NCBI GenBank assembly: GCA_964036045.1
Contig: OZ038380.1
Location: 117,661,699-117,725,698 of the forward strand
Direction of reading: 5' to 3'
Source: Eutreptiella sp. 'Long Island Sound 2002'
Taxonomy: Eukaryota; Euglenozoa; Euglenophyceae; Eutreptiales; Eutreptiaceae
Length of the DNA: 64,000 nt
Shown in pieces: positions 51,171 to 62,040 of the stretch. Position 1 is the first letter of the stretch. Each line of letters starts with the position of its first letter. A program made the position numbers and the translations under genes. The notes below the pieces were generated by a model. The model searched no databases. It was not told the DNA's origin and was given only the letters and a program-made list of their open reading frames with translations.

Positions 51171-51833
51171 AATGCAAAGATGTGTCGGAAACACGGGGGC
51201 TATTTGCGTACACTGCACCCCAACAATCACCCCTCTAGAACCCCCAACCTGTGCCAAATCGGACGAGCAGTTTTTTTCACTAGGGCATATGCTACCATAG
51301 CTATGCTCACTCTGCATGTGGCCGAGAGATGGCAGGGATTATGTAGCTGGAATTCCCCATTTTGTTTTCACAGTAAAATGGGGAGCGGTCCAACCCCCCC
51401 CCCCCCCTGTGTATTGGAAAGCTCAGAATTTAATGAGGAATTCAACACTGAAACCCCAGACCCCCCCCACCTTGATCCCCAGTCAGCCCAAAATTGGGCC
51501 AACACAAAGCAAGGGTGCTGGCCGTGGGAGGGTACCCCGTTTTAGGGGGACAAAAAAAAAGCCCAGAGAACGCATAGATAGAGCAGCCAAAACCTGTGCC
51601 ACCATGCAGGAGGGCCCACACAAAATAGTCCAGGGATGGTGACACCAGATTGGCGTCAACCTGTGCAGTATTGTGGTACCCCCCCCTCTGTCCAAGCACC
51701 GCCCTTGTCCAAGCACCACTACCTTGTGAAACCGTCATTGCACCGTCAATTTTACGATGCAAAATGGGTTTTTAGTTTGTTTTGAGCAGTGTTGTGCCAG
51801 TTTAAGTGCCCAATTGTGTACCTTTTTGCTCAG

Positions 51834-52115
51834 GAAAGATTCCCAGTCCCTGTCCTGCAGTTCTTAATATCTCTTCTTTCACCTGGGTACCCCCTGAAGT
51901 ACAGGTGGTCCAATGGGGACATGGCAGATGGTGTTGTTGTCGGCCGCTCGCCCCTTGGCGACAGGTTCATCAGCATCAAATATGAGCGTGGTGGTTCATT
52001 GGTGCACCATGACTGTGCGCCGCTGGCCAACATAACATTCCCTGTTGCTGTCCCTTCACCCCCGGACTCTCCAAGATCGCCAGCTGTGGAACAAGACTAT
52101 ACACAACACCAGTAG
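51834..52115 (+). CDS. Candidate last exon of the host gene
   Basis: After the acceptor tttttgctcag the frame runs to TAG 52113-52115. Its core YRWSNGDMADGVVVGRSPLG followed by DRFISIKYERGG and VHHD looks like a small folded beta-rich domain; the tail is P/S-rich (SPPDSPRSPAVEQ). Alternative acceptors at 51863 (cctgcag) and near 51906 (gtacag) would shorten the start. Assignment to the gene at 33653 rests on direction and spacing only. Confidence 0.45.
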   Translation, partial: ERFPVPVLQFLISLLSPGYPLKYRWSNGDMADGVVVGRSPLGDRFISIKYERGGSLVHHDCAPLANITFPVAVPSPPDSPRSPAVEQDYTQHQ

Positions 52116-52987
52116 GAGACGGAACGTGAATCACCAGCAGTCGTAGCAGGGCACAGGTTTTATTTTGAGCCCACGTATTTCCCTCTCACTGAATCAGCCC
52201 ATGGCATGAGAAACTGTGATGCAGATTGACAGAGTCTAGACTTCAGCCGTGCTGTGGTGCTGAATGTGTCCTTGCTTTCGCGCCAGACACACCCTAGGGT
52301 CTAGGGGACACGTCACGAGTTGAAAAGATTTTTCGACCAAGGGTGCCTCGCGCAGTCACCGGCGTTGTTCAAGCACCACTACCTGGTGAAACTGTCGTTT
52401 TCTGTGCCTTTGGCGGTGCTTGGACAAGGGGGGGGGTTAGGTGTTAGGCGTAAGTCGCTTTTTTTTTTCCAGGCGTAAGTCGAGTGTAGAAGAAAAAGAA
52501 ACTTGAAAAGGTTACGTGAGGGACGGTAAATTCTGAGGGGGCCAACGAAAAGGGGAAGATCCGACTTCAGTGTGCTGCCGCAGTGCACCTCATGCGGAAC
52601 AAGGGGTGGGAAACCGCAACACATGAATGTGGCCATAAGGGGGGTGTACCCTTTGCAAACCGCACTTTTGAATGAACATGCGCACGTCGCTGACTGTTGG
52701 CCCATTTTGCCCGTTATTCCGTGCCCGTTTGCCTGTTTGCCGTGCTTACTTTGCCAAAAATTAAAGAAAATCAAAAACATGCAAAATGTAGCTCGAGTGG
52801 TTGCTAACGCCGCTTAGATTCGCAAAAAAATGTTAAATTCGCGCGCCTATTTGCATTTCTCGTACGCATGTCTCGTTAGCATTCACATGTAATTCCCGTT
52901 CGCGCGAAGATCGCGCGAATATGCCCAATGTTTTTGAAGTTCAGCACCTTTGCATGCTTTCGCCCCCCTGTGCAGCTCTGATTTCTC
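52116..52987. other. No supported gene; repeats near a C/G-rich inverted pair
   Basis: The phrase tcaagcaccactacctggtgaaactgtc (52366-52394) repeats 51709-51736, and cggtgcttggacaaggggggg (52419-52439) is the inverse of the stretch at 51677-51715. I see no coding sequence. Confidence 0.4.
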
Positions 52988-54697
52988 TTGCCACGGCCCT
53001 CTCGCAACATGGTAGCCTCCCCGACTCAGCTGCCGACACCCACGTCCACTTCCTCGGCCCTCCCCTGCCGCGTGCACGCGCTAGAGCAGGCCACATACAC
53101 AGGGGGCCTGCTTGTACGGGACGTGGGGGATTGGGCAACGGGTTTGTACCCCTCCCCCACCCTCATCTATATTGACATGAGGGAACCCGAGCGTGCGGGT
53201 GCTCTTCACAAGAAGGGGTGGGCCACAGATCTATGGCAACAGCTGCAGCTCCCCGAGTTGAGGGCTGTCCGCCTTATCCCCGCCCCCAAAACGGTTGACT
53301 CCCTCTTGGGGGTCATGTCTAAGCACGGGTCGGGTTGAAATTGGGGGTTTTCACCATCAACCCCACCACTAACCTCGTCCACTGCCCCCCGCGCATGGAT
53401 ATGATCGCCCTGAACAAGTACTGACCCTGCTGGTGATCCAAAGGGGGACCCTTCTTCTTTCCCCTTTTAGTGGCAGACCGCCACTACTTAGTGCTGGGAT
53501 GACTTGGGGATCTTCCCCGCCCATCCCGAGATGCCCCCGCTCCACCACATCCCCGACATCACTCTTCCCACGCTTCATCCGATGCGTGTGTTGAGTTAGT
53601 ATCGGGGATTGGCCGACCCCGCCCCCTTTCATTACCCCCGAACCCCTAACCCCCTTTGCGAACTGCCCCCTTGCTGGACCCCCCCCCCCCCACCTATGCA
53701 ACCCCTAACCCCTTCCTCCACCCCGACCGTCCTCCCATGTCCATCAACTTTTATGATGGGCTTGGGTATACGCCGAACGGAGACACCCTCATTTCCGCTG
53801 ATTGCAAGGTGGCTTGGGAACGGACGGAGAAAGTCTGGGGCGGGGGGGCGAAAATAAATTTCCACAGCTTTTCAATGTTGTGTTTAACAAAAAAAACTGT
53901 GGAACAACAAAGGGCTGATCCCTCCCTGCCCCAGCGCTACTAGTCCAGACCATCTAAGACAGAGGCCCTGGCTGATAGCGTGCTCAAAAAACTCGCAACA
54001 AAGCTGAAGGACAGGATGCCTGACTGCTTTGCATCTGTTCACTCCATGCCCCCCGGTTCCCGCATCGTGTCCGGTGTGGAGTCCGGCGATCATCTGGTCC
54101 ACACGGACACCTCCACTGCCCCCCGTCCTCCCCCCGTCCGACCGGTCAAAGTCGGACTGCCACCTCTCCACGTTTGTGGCCCTCTCCCCACAGTACCGCC
54201 TGAGCATTCAGGCAAGAACGGCCTTGGGCGAGGCCCAGGTGGAGAGGTGGGACGAGGTCCTCCTCAACCAAGGGAAGGTCCTCGTCATGGTGAGCACCGC
54301 CCGCCACCATGGTCTCCCACCCCCCCACCCCCTGGCCAAGACATGCAAGTGGCCCTGCTCACGCAGTGGACCCCCGACAATCAGCATGTCAACGTGCTGC
54401 CCAACGCCACCCACCTCGACCCCCCCACTGCTGAAGAAATTTTTGGGGACGCTCGAGCAGCGAAAGGTCCCCACGTATGGCCAACTCTTGTTTTTTTTGG
54501 GGGGGTTGATAGCCCGTTTGGGGCTGGCCGTAGAGGATCTCCGGGATGACATTTTCACCCCCCCCCCCGACCTCGCGGCACTAGCAGGTCCCCCCGTGTG
54601 CACCCACTACCCCACCTTCGTCACCTGCTCCGCGATGGGTCTCCACGTCGCCCTGGTCCGTGGCGGGGAGGTTGTCATCTGGCTGGGGCTGTACTAG
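52988..54697 (+). pseudogene. Decayed ORF of unknown family
   Basis: A protein-like signal passes through several frames. 52988-53338 has GLLVRDVGDWATGLYPSP, GWATDLWQQLQLPELRAVRL and SLLGVMSKHG. Around 53345-53424 another frame has FTINPTTNLVHCP and ends in a stop. Around 53735-53850 is FYDGLGYTPNGDTLISADCK with WERTEKVWG. From 53960 come VLKKLATKLKDRMPDCFASV, LSTFVALSPQYRLSIQARTA and QWTPDNQHVNVLPNATHL. The frame changes often fall at C runs. No known domain is recognised. The conserved-looking order suggests one gene of about 500 codons, perhaps a companion gene of the transposase-like ORF to its right. Confidence 0.4.
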
Positions 54698-55640
54698 CTC
54701 GAGCTGGCGAAGCACGCGCGGACGGACGGCAGTGCCTTGGTGCATTAGGCAATCGGTGGCACCCTTTCGCTTGAACGGCCCGCGCGCACCTGGCAGCTCC
54801 TTAACGACGCGCCGCTGTTCACGAATGCCAAGCACGCAAATAAAGGGGCATCGACTATTCGATGTCCATTCAAATGCGAGGTATGCAAACAAAATCCTTG
54901 TCGCCGAACTTCGAAAATCGTGCGATTTTCGCGCGATTGTGCTCTCCGTGCACACTGTGTCGTCTGTCCGCTAGTTGCTTCCCGTGTGCAAACTTTGCGC
55001 AATTTTTGCACGATTTTTGGATATTGTAATTCTGTTTGCTCTTCCGCGACCACTATTTGTGTATAGGAGACGGCCAACTGTTGGGAGCTTGACCCCCGTG
55101 CGTTGCGCCGTACGGAGCCGCGGTTGGGCCTTGCTATGGGGCCCTATGGTGCCGCAGACCCCACCCGTGGCACGGGTGGCCGCGTCCATTTTCCTCCCCA
55201 AGAGGACATTCCCTCGAGCACCGCTCGGGATATCTCTGCCGCCTAGACTACCCCGGGTGCCTCGCCACCTTCCCAAGCTGCAGTCGTGGCTCGGCCCAAT
55301 GCCTAGCGGGGTGCCACCGGGTGCCCGGCCGACGCCCCCGCCATCGCAGTCCTGTCGAATTTGCATGTGCAGCGCCCCTTCGCCTGGAAGTTGCAGCTCC
55401 CGGGGCGGAAAAGGGCTCGGGTGGAGCTTGTGGCCGCCACATGGGAGGTGGACGTGGAGACGTAGGCTGGGGAGTAGAACCCCCCCCTTGGGGTGCAGCT
55501 ACACAGGATGAGGCCAGCAACCCCCCTCCCCAAAGGTGGGGTATTCCTCCACCATACCCCCTCACATCCTATGACTCTTAGGTGCTAAAACATGTTCCCT
55601 ATGCCAAGGGGACCCCGTGGACACCGGTGCCACCATGTCC
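54698..55640. other. No supported gene
   Basis: GC-rich, with plus and minus frames that are open mainly because of composition (for example 54975-55511 plus, 55248-55565 minus). A short Cys-containing stretch on the minus strand (SCNFQAKGRCTCKFDR near 55345-55400) was considered but has no supporting context. Confidence 0.4.
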
Positions 55641-55649
55641 GCACACGCC

Positions 55650-55815
55650 GTGCGCGTTTCGTAAAATCCCACGACAGCCCCAAGACAGCCCTTGTCTTCA
55701 CGACGACCCCCCTGTCTTGGTTCAGCAGTCTTACGACACCCCTGTCTTGACACCTGTCGCGAAACCCTGTCCTAAGACAACCCCCTGTCTCGGCACCTGT
55801 CCCACAGCCCTGTCG
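55650..55815. repeat. CCTGTC/GACAGC motif cluster 1
   Basis: About ten occurrences of (c)cctgtc(t/g/c), cttgtc or gacagc in 165 bp, mostly in the CCTGTC orientation. It lies directly beyond the 3' end of the transposase-like pseudogene. Confidence 0.7.
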
Positions 55816-55846
55816 CAAAGCACCATTTTGGATTTCAATCATCTCC

Positions 55847-57530
55847 TTAGGCATCTCGTCGTTCGATGCGTCGCTTCTTGTCCTTTGTGTCATGTAACGC
55901 ATGCCACATCTGCAAGCCCACGTCAAGAGCATCAAGCTCTAGTACGTGCGTGAATGCCCGTGCACTAACATAGGGGCGCAATATTTTATAACCTAGAAAT
56001 GAATGGCGGATGTCCATCTTGAACTCCACATTCCGCCTTTCCGAGGGGATGCTAGAAAAAATCTGAAAATTGTGGTGCTCAGCCGCAAACCACCCAGAAG
56101 GGACACATGTCCAATGCACCCACACTGTAGGGTTGCCATTGCAACGCACGCCAATCATTGGCAAACTGCCCCACAGCCCGCGTATACGACTCCACCTCCT
56201 TATTGGTCAAACCTCGTTCGACCAACACTTTTCCATATACCACAAACTTAGGAGCATGCACTAGATCACGGCATGCAGGGGGATGCTTGTCCCGCCTACA
56301 ACCACACACTCTTGAGGCCCCACATGCCGTTGAATAAGCTGCACAATTTTTGCGTGGTTCGCCTGATCTCGGACAAACCACCTTCCCCCCGCTAGATCAA
56401 AGTTACCCTCCTCAGTGGGCCGCGGTGTGTCCGTGATTTCGGACGGGATTTGGGCGGCTGCTTGCATCACGGATCGCACTACACTCCGCAGCAAAGGGCC
56501 GAGGGCACGGGCTTGTGAAATCCGGCCATCCGAGCATAACCTTTTGAAAATTCCATGTACTATTCTACAACAGCAAGGTACTATGTCTCCCACACGACGT
56601 GTTGGGGGTACGGAACGGAGGAAAGCCCCCCATTGGATGGAAATTATAAAATCACTAGGGTGGAGGTTGTCACCTCGAAAGTCCTCAAATGCGAGGTCAC
56701 AATGCCAATAGCGGCATTTAAGTTTCGTGTGCCCATCGCACATCCCTTTCCCTTCTCATGATAAGAAACATTCCACCTCAACGGTCACGGTGGGGATGGC
56801 AATCCCATCGCGTTGTAGCTCACCTACTTGGGCATCTAGTTGCCCCAATTTGTCGGCTAGACGCAAGGGGTCGGCATCATCTTATCCATCGAACGTAAAC
56901 AACGTGGACCGCAAACCAAGCCTCCCTGCGCTGCGTGTACGACTTGCTAAGTCGATGTACACGTCCCCACGTGTGGCACTTGCCTTCCAAACAGGGGTGG
57001 CATCCACACAAATGACAATACGAAACTTCAGAGGTACCCGGCCTTGGGGTTGTTGCTTTCACACGTTGCTCCACCACGTCCCGGAGGTTGAAGAGAGCCG
57101 CGCAACGAGCCCCTCCCACACTGGGCTTAAACACGACCGGCTTCGACCGGTAGGGAATGAGGGCTTGGCGCACCCGTTGTAGGGTGGCCTTCCTACATGT
57201 CCTCGGGGGTTGGTCCAAATTGCGGACAGAAATTTTCATCCTTCGGAACTGGCCCACCAACAAAACTCCCTCCTCCTCACTCTCATCGCAGTCCTCAAAG
57301 TGCCCCTCTAGCCGCAGGGTGTGATGCCCTTTGGTGTCCGTGATGATCTTGGTGCCTTCCCGCAAAATTGCCGTGGCGGGGTTCTCCAGCATGCGCAAGC
57401 GCTCATGGCGCCATCAGTTGGACACAGTCCGACTAGGTGCCAAGTGAAGCTTGGCCACACTAGGGCACAGGGTGCCAAGAATGTGGGACAGGCTGCCAGA
57501 GGCCATTTCCTTGTCAACAAACAATGCAAC
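55847..57530 (-). pseudogene. Transposase-like pseudogene
   Basis: On the minus strand one coherent protein runs through several frames. Near 57500-57400 are FVDKEMASGSLSHILGTLCP and VAKLHLAPSRTVSN, then a TGA and WRHERLRMLENPATAI. The 56877-57398 frame has IITDTKGHHTLRLEGHF. After a +1 change near 57035 comes RIVICVDATPVWKASATRGD, then a TAA after LFTFDG, DDADPLRLADKLGQLDAQVG and VEVECFLSCDGHTKL. The 56261-56743 frame follows, then FVVYGKVLVERGLTNKEVES. The end has VWVHWTCVPSGWF, FSSIPSERRNVEFKMDIRHS and LELDALDVGLQ. The Asp in VICVDATP and the Asp in FLSCDGHTKL are spaced like the first two catalytic residues of an RNase H-fold transposase. I cannot name the superfamily. Confidence 0.45.
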
Positions 57531-57589
57531 ACCATGCAGCAGGCAACGAAACCCATAACTGTGTCACGCACTGTGTTCCAGACGGGTTG

Positions 57590-57785
57590 ATAAGACAGGG
57601 GCCATGACAGGGGTTTGTCTCAAGACAAGTTACCAAGATAGGTCCCAAGACAGGGGGGCTATCGCCGGACAGACCCCTGTCTTAGTACCTGTCTTGCTGA
57701 CCTGTCGCCGGACAACCCCCCTGTCTTAGTACCCGTCTTGGTAACCTATCTTCCGACATACCCCTGTCCTGACCCCTGTCTCGGT
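57590..57785. repeat. CCTGTC/GACAGG motif cluster 2
   Basis: At least twelve copies of gacagg, cctgtc, caagaca or tgtctt in 195 bp, first in the GACAGG orientation and then in the CCTGTC orientation. It lies just beyond the 5' end of the transposase-like pseudogene, so clusters 1 and 2 bracket it. Confidence 0.7.
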
Positions 57786-58388
57786 ATGTTGTAGTGCTAT
57801 CCCATCACCTTCATTCTCGGTACATGTAGCGGAACCAAACTTCCACCCCCCCCCCCCCTGCATTACCGTGGCATACACCCTTCCTGCATTGTGATCACGA
57901 CAGCATCAGTGCTGCGGATATTCCATTGCATGACACATTGATTGTGATCCCGTGCGTCACTAGCACATTGCAACCCAAGTTCAGTTGATATTGCTTCTAT
58001 GGTGTTTAAAAGCAACTGAGCACCGTGGCACAACGAATTCTGCTCTCGACACCATCAGGCCACCTCTGCAACAAAAGGAAGAAATTGTATATCAGGCTCA
58101 CACAGGGGAGCCACATGCATCAGATGACCAGGTGATACAATTTAAAATGAAAATCAGGCGCACACATTACAAGCTGTTGCACACTCTGTGCGACTCATGC
58201 AAACTGCGACCAATGCATTGACACCCCCCCCCTGTTACAAGGAGAGGGTTCGTCAACTCCCTATATCATAAAGAGCCTGCCGGGACCCCCAGAAATGGGG
58301 TGAGGGCAGAGTACTTTTGGGGGAAAGGGGACAGTGCCAATGCTGAAAAAACCCAAAAGGGACAACCTTGCATCGGAGTGCATTGGCC
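57786..58388. other. No supported gene
   Basis: Ordinary-looking sequence with C runs at 57846-57859 and 58225-58232. Short frames only. Confidence 0.45.
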
Positions 58389-59366
58389 TTATTGGGACTG
58401 TGACTGATACTGGGTCGAGCTACCCTTCGCTGCCATGGACTGATACAGTTCCTGCCACTCTGCTGTCATCTCCTTGTGTGCATCGAGTTGCGTTTTCAGG
58501 GTCTCCGCCAGGCTCTGTCCTTGGGCCAGCCGGCCTTTGAGCTCCACCCGGAGAGCCTTCTCCTCGTGGACTTGCACCGTGAGGTCCGAGACCTCCAACC
58601 GGGCCTCCGCGGCTTTCTTCTTGGCCTTCTCGAGCGCTTCTTTCAAAGGGCCTACGACCTTGCGCTGCTTATCTTGATGCCTTCAACGCTTCTCAAAAAG
58701 TTCCTCCTTCAGGGCAGTCTGGTGCTCATTCTTGAGCGCCTTGATCTCCGTGGACACAGCCCCCTTTGTGGGGCGTGGTGATTGCTCCGCCCTTGCGTCG
58801 CTCCTTGTCGACAACACCAACTCCTCCAAGAGGCCCTTGGTGGTTTTCCGCTTTTTTGTGGGGTGTACGTCCGAGTCCGAATCCCCTGTGTTTTGGGCCT
58901 CCGACTTCTCCGACTTGACTTGCACCGCCTCTCGTTCCCGTGACTGGAACTGGTTCTCCAACGACGTGCGCACGTGGTCCGCGACTGCCTCCCCCCCAAA
59001 GGTCATGACATTCGACAAGCTGGTCCGACGGCTGTGGTTCCATGTGTAGTTCAAAGGGGCCTGCACGAGGAATCGCTCCTTGATCTGCGTCTTTCCCCCT
59101 CCGCGAGGCTCAGTTGTGCACCGCACCGCTGCTCCAAGCGCACTCGTTCCGTCCCAGGCAGAGCTGTTGACCGCAATGGGCATCTTCACGTCGCGCGGCT
59201 TGAGATGGCCCTCGCTGTCGCAGAAGTTTATGACGGCTCTCTTGTAGTAGGCGTTGGCCCTCTTCGAGCCCCACGCGGCATTCGACGGTGTCCGGACCAC
59301 TGCATTGCCACATGGTACCGGGTTTGTGGTCTCCTCGCCCGACATGAGCGTCCATCCACTAAGGCC
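58389..59366 (-). CDS. Unknown protein with coiled coil and nuclear-localisation-like motif
   Basis: Two adjacent minus-strand frames. 58683-59366 begins after a good acceptor (minus strand ctctttcacttcag) with SGWTLMSGEETTNPVPCGNA and continues through NYTWNHSRRTSLSNVMTFGG to the motif PTKKRKTTK and a helical end. 58389-58646 is a coiled coil (EALEKAKKKAAEARLEVSDL and following heptads) ending SSTQYQSQSQ at a stop. A small frame change near 58660-58685 separates them. The protein looks nuclear. No family is recognised. The acceptor suggests an intron that contains motif cluster 3, with the upstream exon ending near 59680, but the phases do not match cleanly. Confidence 0.4.
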
Positions 59367-59379
59367 TGAAGTGAAAGAG

Positions 59380-59610
59380 CACGTAAGGACAGGGGGGCGT
59401 GACACGGACTGCGACAGGCAACTGTCGTAGGAAAGGGACTTAGGAGAGGGCACCAGATAAAGGGGTTCTCATGGGACAGGGCATGAAGACAGGGTACAAG
59501 ACAGGGTCTGTCTTCGGACAAGGAGGCTGTCGGTAGGGCTGTCGTGGTGGGCTGTGGCGGGACAAGGGGGTGTCGTGATTCCTGTCGTAGGCGGCTGTCG
59601 CAACACATGG
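59380..59610. repeat. CCTGTC/GACAGG motif cluster 3
   Basis: About twelve copies of gacagg, ctgtcg or gacaagg in 230 bp, mainly in the GACAGG orientation. It lies between two minus-strand coding pieces, in what may be an intron. Confidence 0.7.
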
Positions 59611-59672
59611 ATCACAAACGAAGTTGGCGAATGCGCGTCGTGCGCAGCGTGTGAGTTTTCTAGGTAGTGCAC

Positions 59673-61071
59673 CTACTGATAGGCACACGTCCAGTGCACT
59701 GCATCCTCCGTGTCGCTGTCGTCGCTACCAGACTGGGCCTGGTTCCCCTTCTTTGGTGTTGCCACCTTGGAAACCCCTGAGGATTGTTTTTCCCATGGGG
59801 TGATCCAGCCGTGGTACCGCGCCATACGACAATCCAAGAGAGGTGTTTGCGGGGGAACAAGCGTCCACCACAAGACATGACCGCGTGTGGCTAAGAACTG
59901 CGGATCAAGAGGAGACCAAACAGCAACGTCCCCAAATTGTATGTTGCGAAGAATGATACCCACACCCGGGGGGACGTGAACGGTGGCGAGGACGGTGTCG
60001 GAACCCGTGGAAATGATGGAGTTTCCATGGCAAAACAGACGCAATAGACAATGCTCAGCGCTGGGTGTAGCGTTCCCCATGCTCCGCACTTGGTGAGGTA
60101 CAAGTGGGTATTCTCGTCACATAACATGAAGAGGCTTGCCGTACCCGGTAGTCTCGGGGTGTCGGTGACCGTCTTCGCCTTGAATTCCAAGTGCCAACCG
60201 GGGTTGGTGCGGCACGCCCCACAACATGTACCAGCCTGGGAGCAGCTCTGGCACAGCAGCTCTCCTTCACACAGCTTTACCTTTTGGTGGCGCTTTGCTT
60301 CTTGTTGCATCTTGTGCATGGTCCGACTTGACCAAGATTGTCAGGCGGAGGGGCCATGGTGCAATCAAGGGGCGGCAAAACTAGATCTCCGGCACCGTGG
60401 GTCACACGATGTGTCCCAAAGCCCATAACAATGAGGACCAACGACTCATACATACCGCTGTGCTTCCCTGGAAGGCAAACAATGAAGTCCGATGGGCAAA
60501 TCAACGACTCGCCGGCCACCGTGGGGAATGGCAACGTGTTCCATGGCCGCGGCAAACCTCCAAAACTGAATGGGACGAAGTACCCGCTCGTTGTACTATC
60601 CGCCGCATGTGACCCAACAACTAGAGTGTAGGACGTGAGGAAGAGCCCGTCGCCAGGAACGAGGCGTCTTTAAACTGCACGATGAACGGGCCCCGCTCAT
60701 TCATTGGTAAGGCACACCAACTTGACGAACAAAAGGTGGAGCTGCTTTTGATCACCCGCAAAGGACGTTCGCAGCTTGTCAAGTTGCTTCATGGCAAACC
60801 TGCGAACTTGTGGTAAAGGAGCCGTGTAACCATGGGAAAGAGTTGTCAGTTCCTCTGCAGAAAGACCAGGCACGTCCTCAAGGTACAGATCCTGATGAGG
60901 GGGCTTCGCTGGGACGGTCTCCCATTGAAACTTGTTGTGGGCCGCCCTGACCTCTTGTCGTAGCTCGTCATTGATGGCGATTGATTCATGCGCGAGAACG
61001 TAGGAGCAACGGTCGTCGGACACCTCTTCGTCTCCACCCCTTGTCCCCTGGCCCGCACAACGCGCATGCAC
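59673..61071 (-). pseudogene. Unknown Cys-containing protein, frames broken
   Basis: A coherent minus-strand protein across four frames. 61071-60697 has HESIAINDELRQEVRAAHNK and QKQLHLLFVKLVCLTNE. 60655-60277 has DGLFLTSYTLVVGSHAADST, YFVPFSFGGLPRPWNTLPFP and CTRCNKKQSATK. Near 60310-60090 are LCEGELLCQSCSQAGTCCGA and NPGWHLEFKAKTVTD. 60060-59673 has ISTGSDTVLATVHVPPGVGI, WSPLDPQFLATRGHVLWWT and the acidic SGSDDSDTEDAV. The Cys pairs (CTRC, CQSC, CCGAC) could bind zinc. The frame changes may be introns, decay or assembly errors. No known domain is recognised. It lies in line with the 58389-59366 frames and may be their upstream part. Confidence 0.4.
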
Positions 61072-61384
61072 TCCCGCCCTACACGTTGCTGGATCCCCCC
61101 GGGGGCACGGATTGGGGGGCGAGGCGGAGCGCCGGCTCCACTTCCGGCACGGTCCACCACCCCCCCAAGGGAAGGGGGACGCAGTCTCACGGGTGTGGGC
61201 CTGTAGCCCACCAGTGACTACCGCCCGGGCGGCGTATGGACCCGCCGGCCGTGGCCTGATCCCCCCCCCTCCCCCGGCGTACGGTACTTTTGCCGAAGGT
61301 GTGCGTGCGCGGAGCTATCCTCTACACCCCTCCGGCCCCGCCCACGACCATGCGGTGGGGGGCCCAGTGGGGCACAGTCGCCCA

Positions 61385-62015
61385 TGCAGCGGGGACCCGG
61401 TGGCCCAAAAGCGAAAGAGGCCCCCTCGCCCATGCGGCAGGGGCCCCGGTGGTCCCAAAGCGAAGGAGGCCCCCACGCCCATGCGGTGGGGGCCTCGGTG
61501 GTCCCAAATTGAAAGAGGCCCCCTCGCCATTGCGGCGGGGGCCTCGGTGGCCCCAAAGCGAAGGAGGCCCACTCGCCCATACGACCGGGGCCCCGGTGGT
61601 CCCAAAGCGAAGGAGGCCCCCGCGCCCATGCGGTGGGGGCCTCGGTGGTCCCAAAGCGAAAGAGGCCCCCTCGCCGTTGCGGCGGGGGCCTCGGTGGTGC
61701 CAAAGCGAAGGAGGCCCACTCGCCCATGCGACCGGGGCCCCGGTGGTCTCAAAGCGAAGCGGGCCCCCACGCCCGTGAGGTGGGGGCCTCGGTGGTCCCA
61801 AAGCAAAAGAGGCCCCCGCGCCCATGCGGCGGGGGCCTCGGTGGTCCCAAAGCGAAGGAGGCCTCGCCCATGCAGTGGGCGCCTCGGTGGTCCCAAAGCG
61901 AAGGAGGCCCCCTCGCCCATGCGGTGGGGGCCTCGGTGGTCCCAAAGCGAAGGAGGCCCCACCATGTATGCGGCGGGGGGGCCGGTGATTCCAAAGCGAA
62001 GGAGGCCCCCATGCC
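61385..62015. repeat. 49-bp GC-rich minisatellite, array 1
   Basis: About 13 head-to-tail units of 49 bp (sometimes 48), with the core ggtggtcccaaagcgaagga followed by ggccccctcgcccatgcggt and gggggcctc. Each unit has the inverted repeat gaggccccc...gggggcctc. The units contain no stop codons, which makes long meaningless frames on both strands. Confidence 0.95.
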
Positions 62016-62022
62016 CATGTGG

Positions 62023-62040
62023 TTAGGGTTAGGGTTAGGG
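62023..62040 (+). repeat. Interstitial telomere-type repeat (TTAGGG)3
   Basis: Three perfect TTAGGG units directly after the last minisatellite unit. It points to TTAGGG telomeres and perhaps to a subtelomeric or healed position, but three units can also arise by chance or by repair. Confidence 0.7.

Noticed and set aside
54975-55581. Plus- and minus-strand open frames in GC-rich DNA
   Set aside because: Several frames are open at once because of composition. None shows a domain or a consistent signal.
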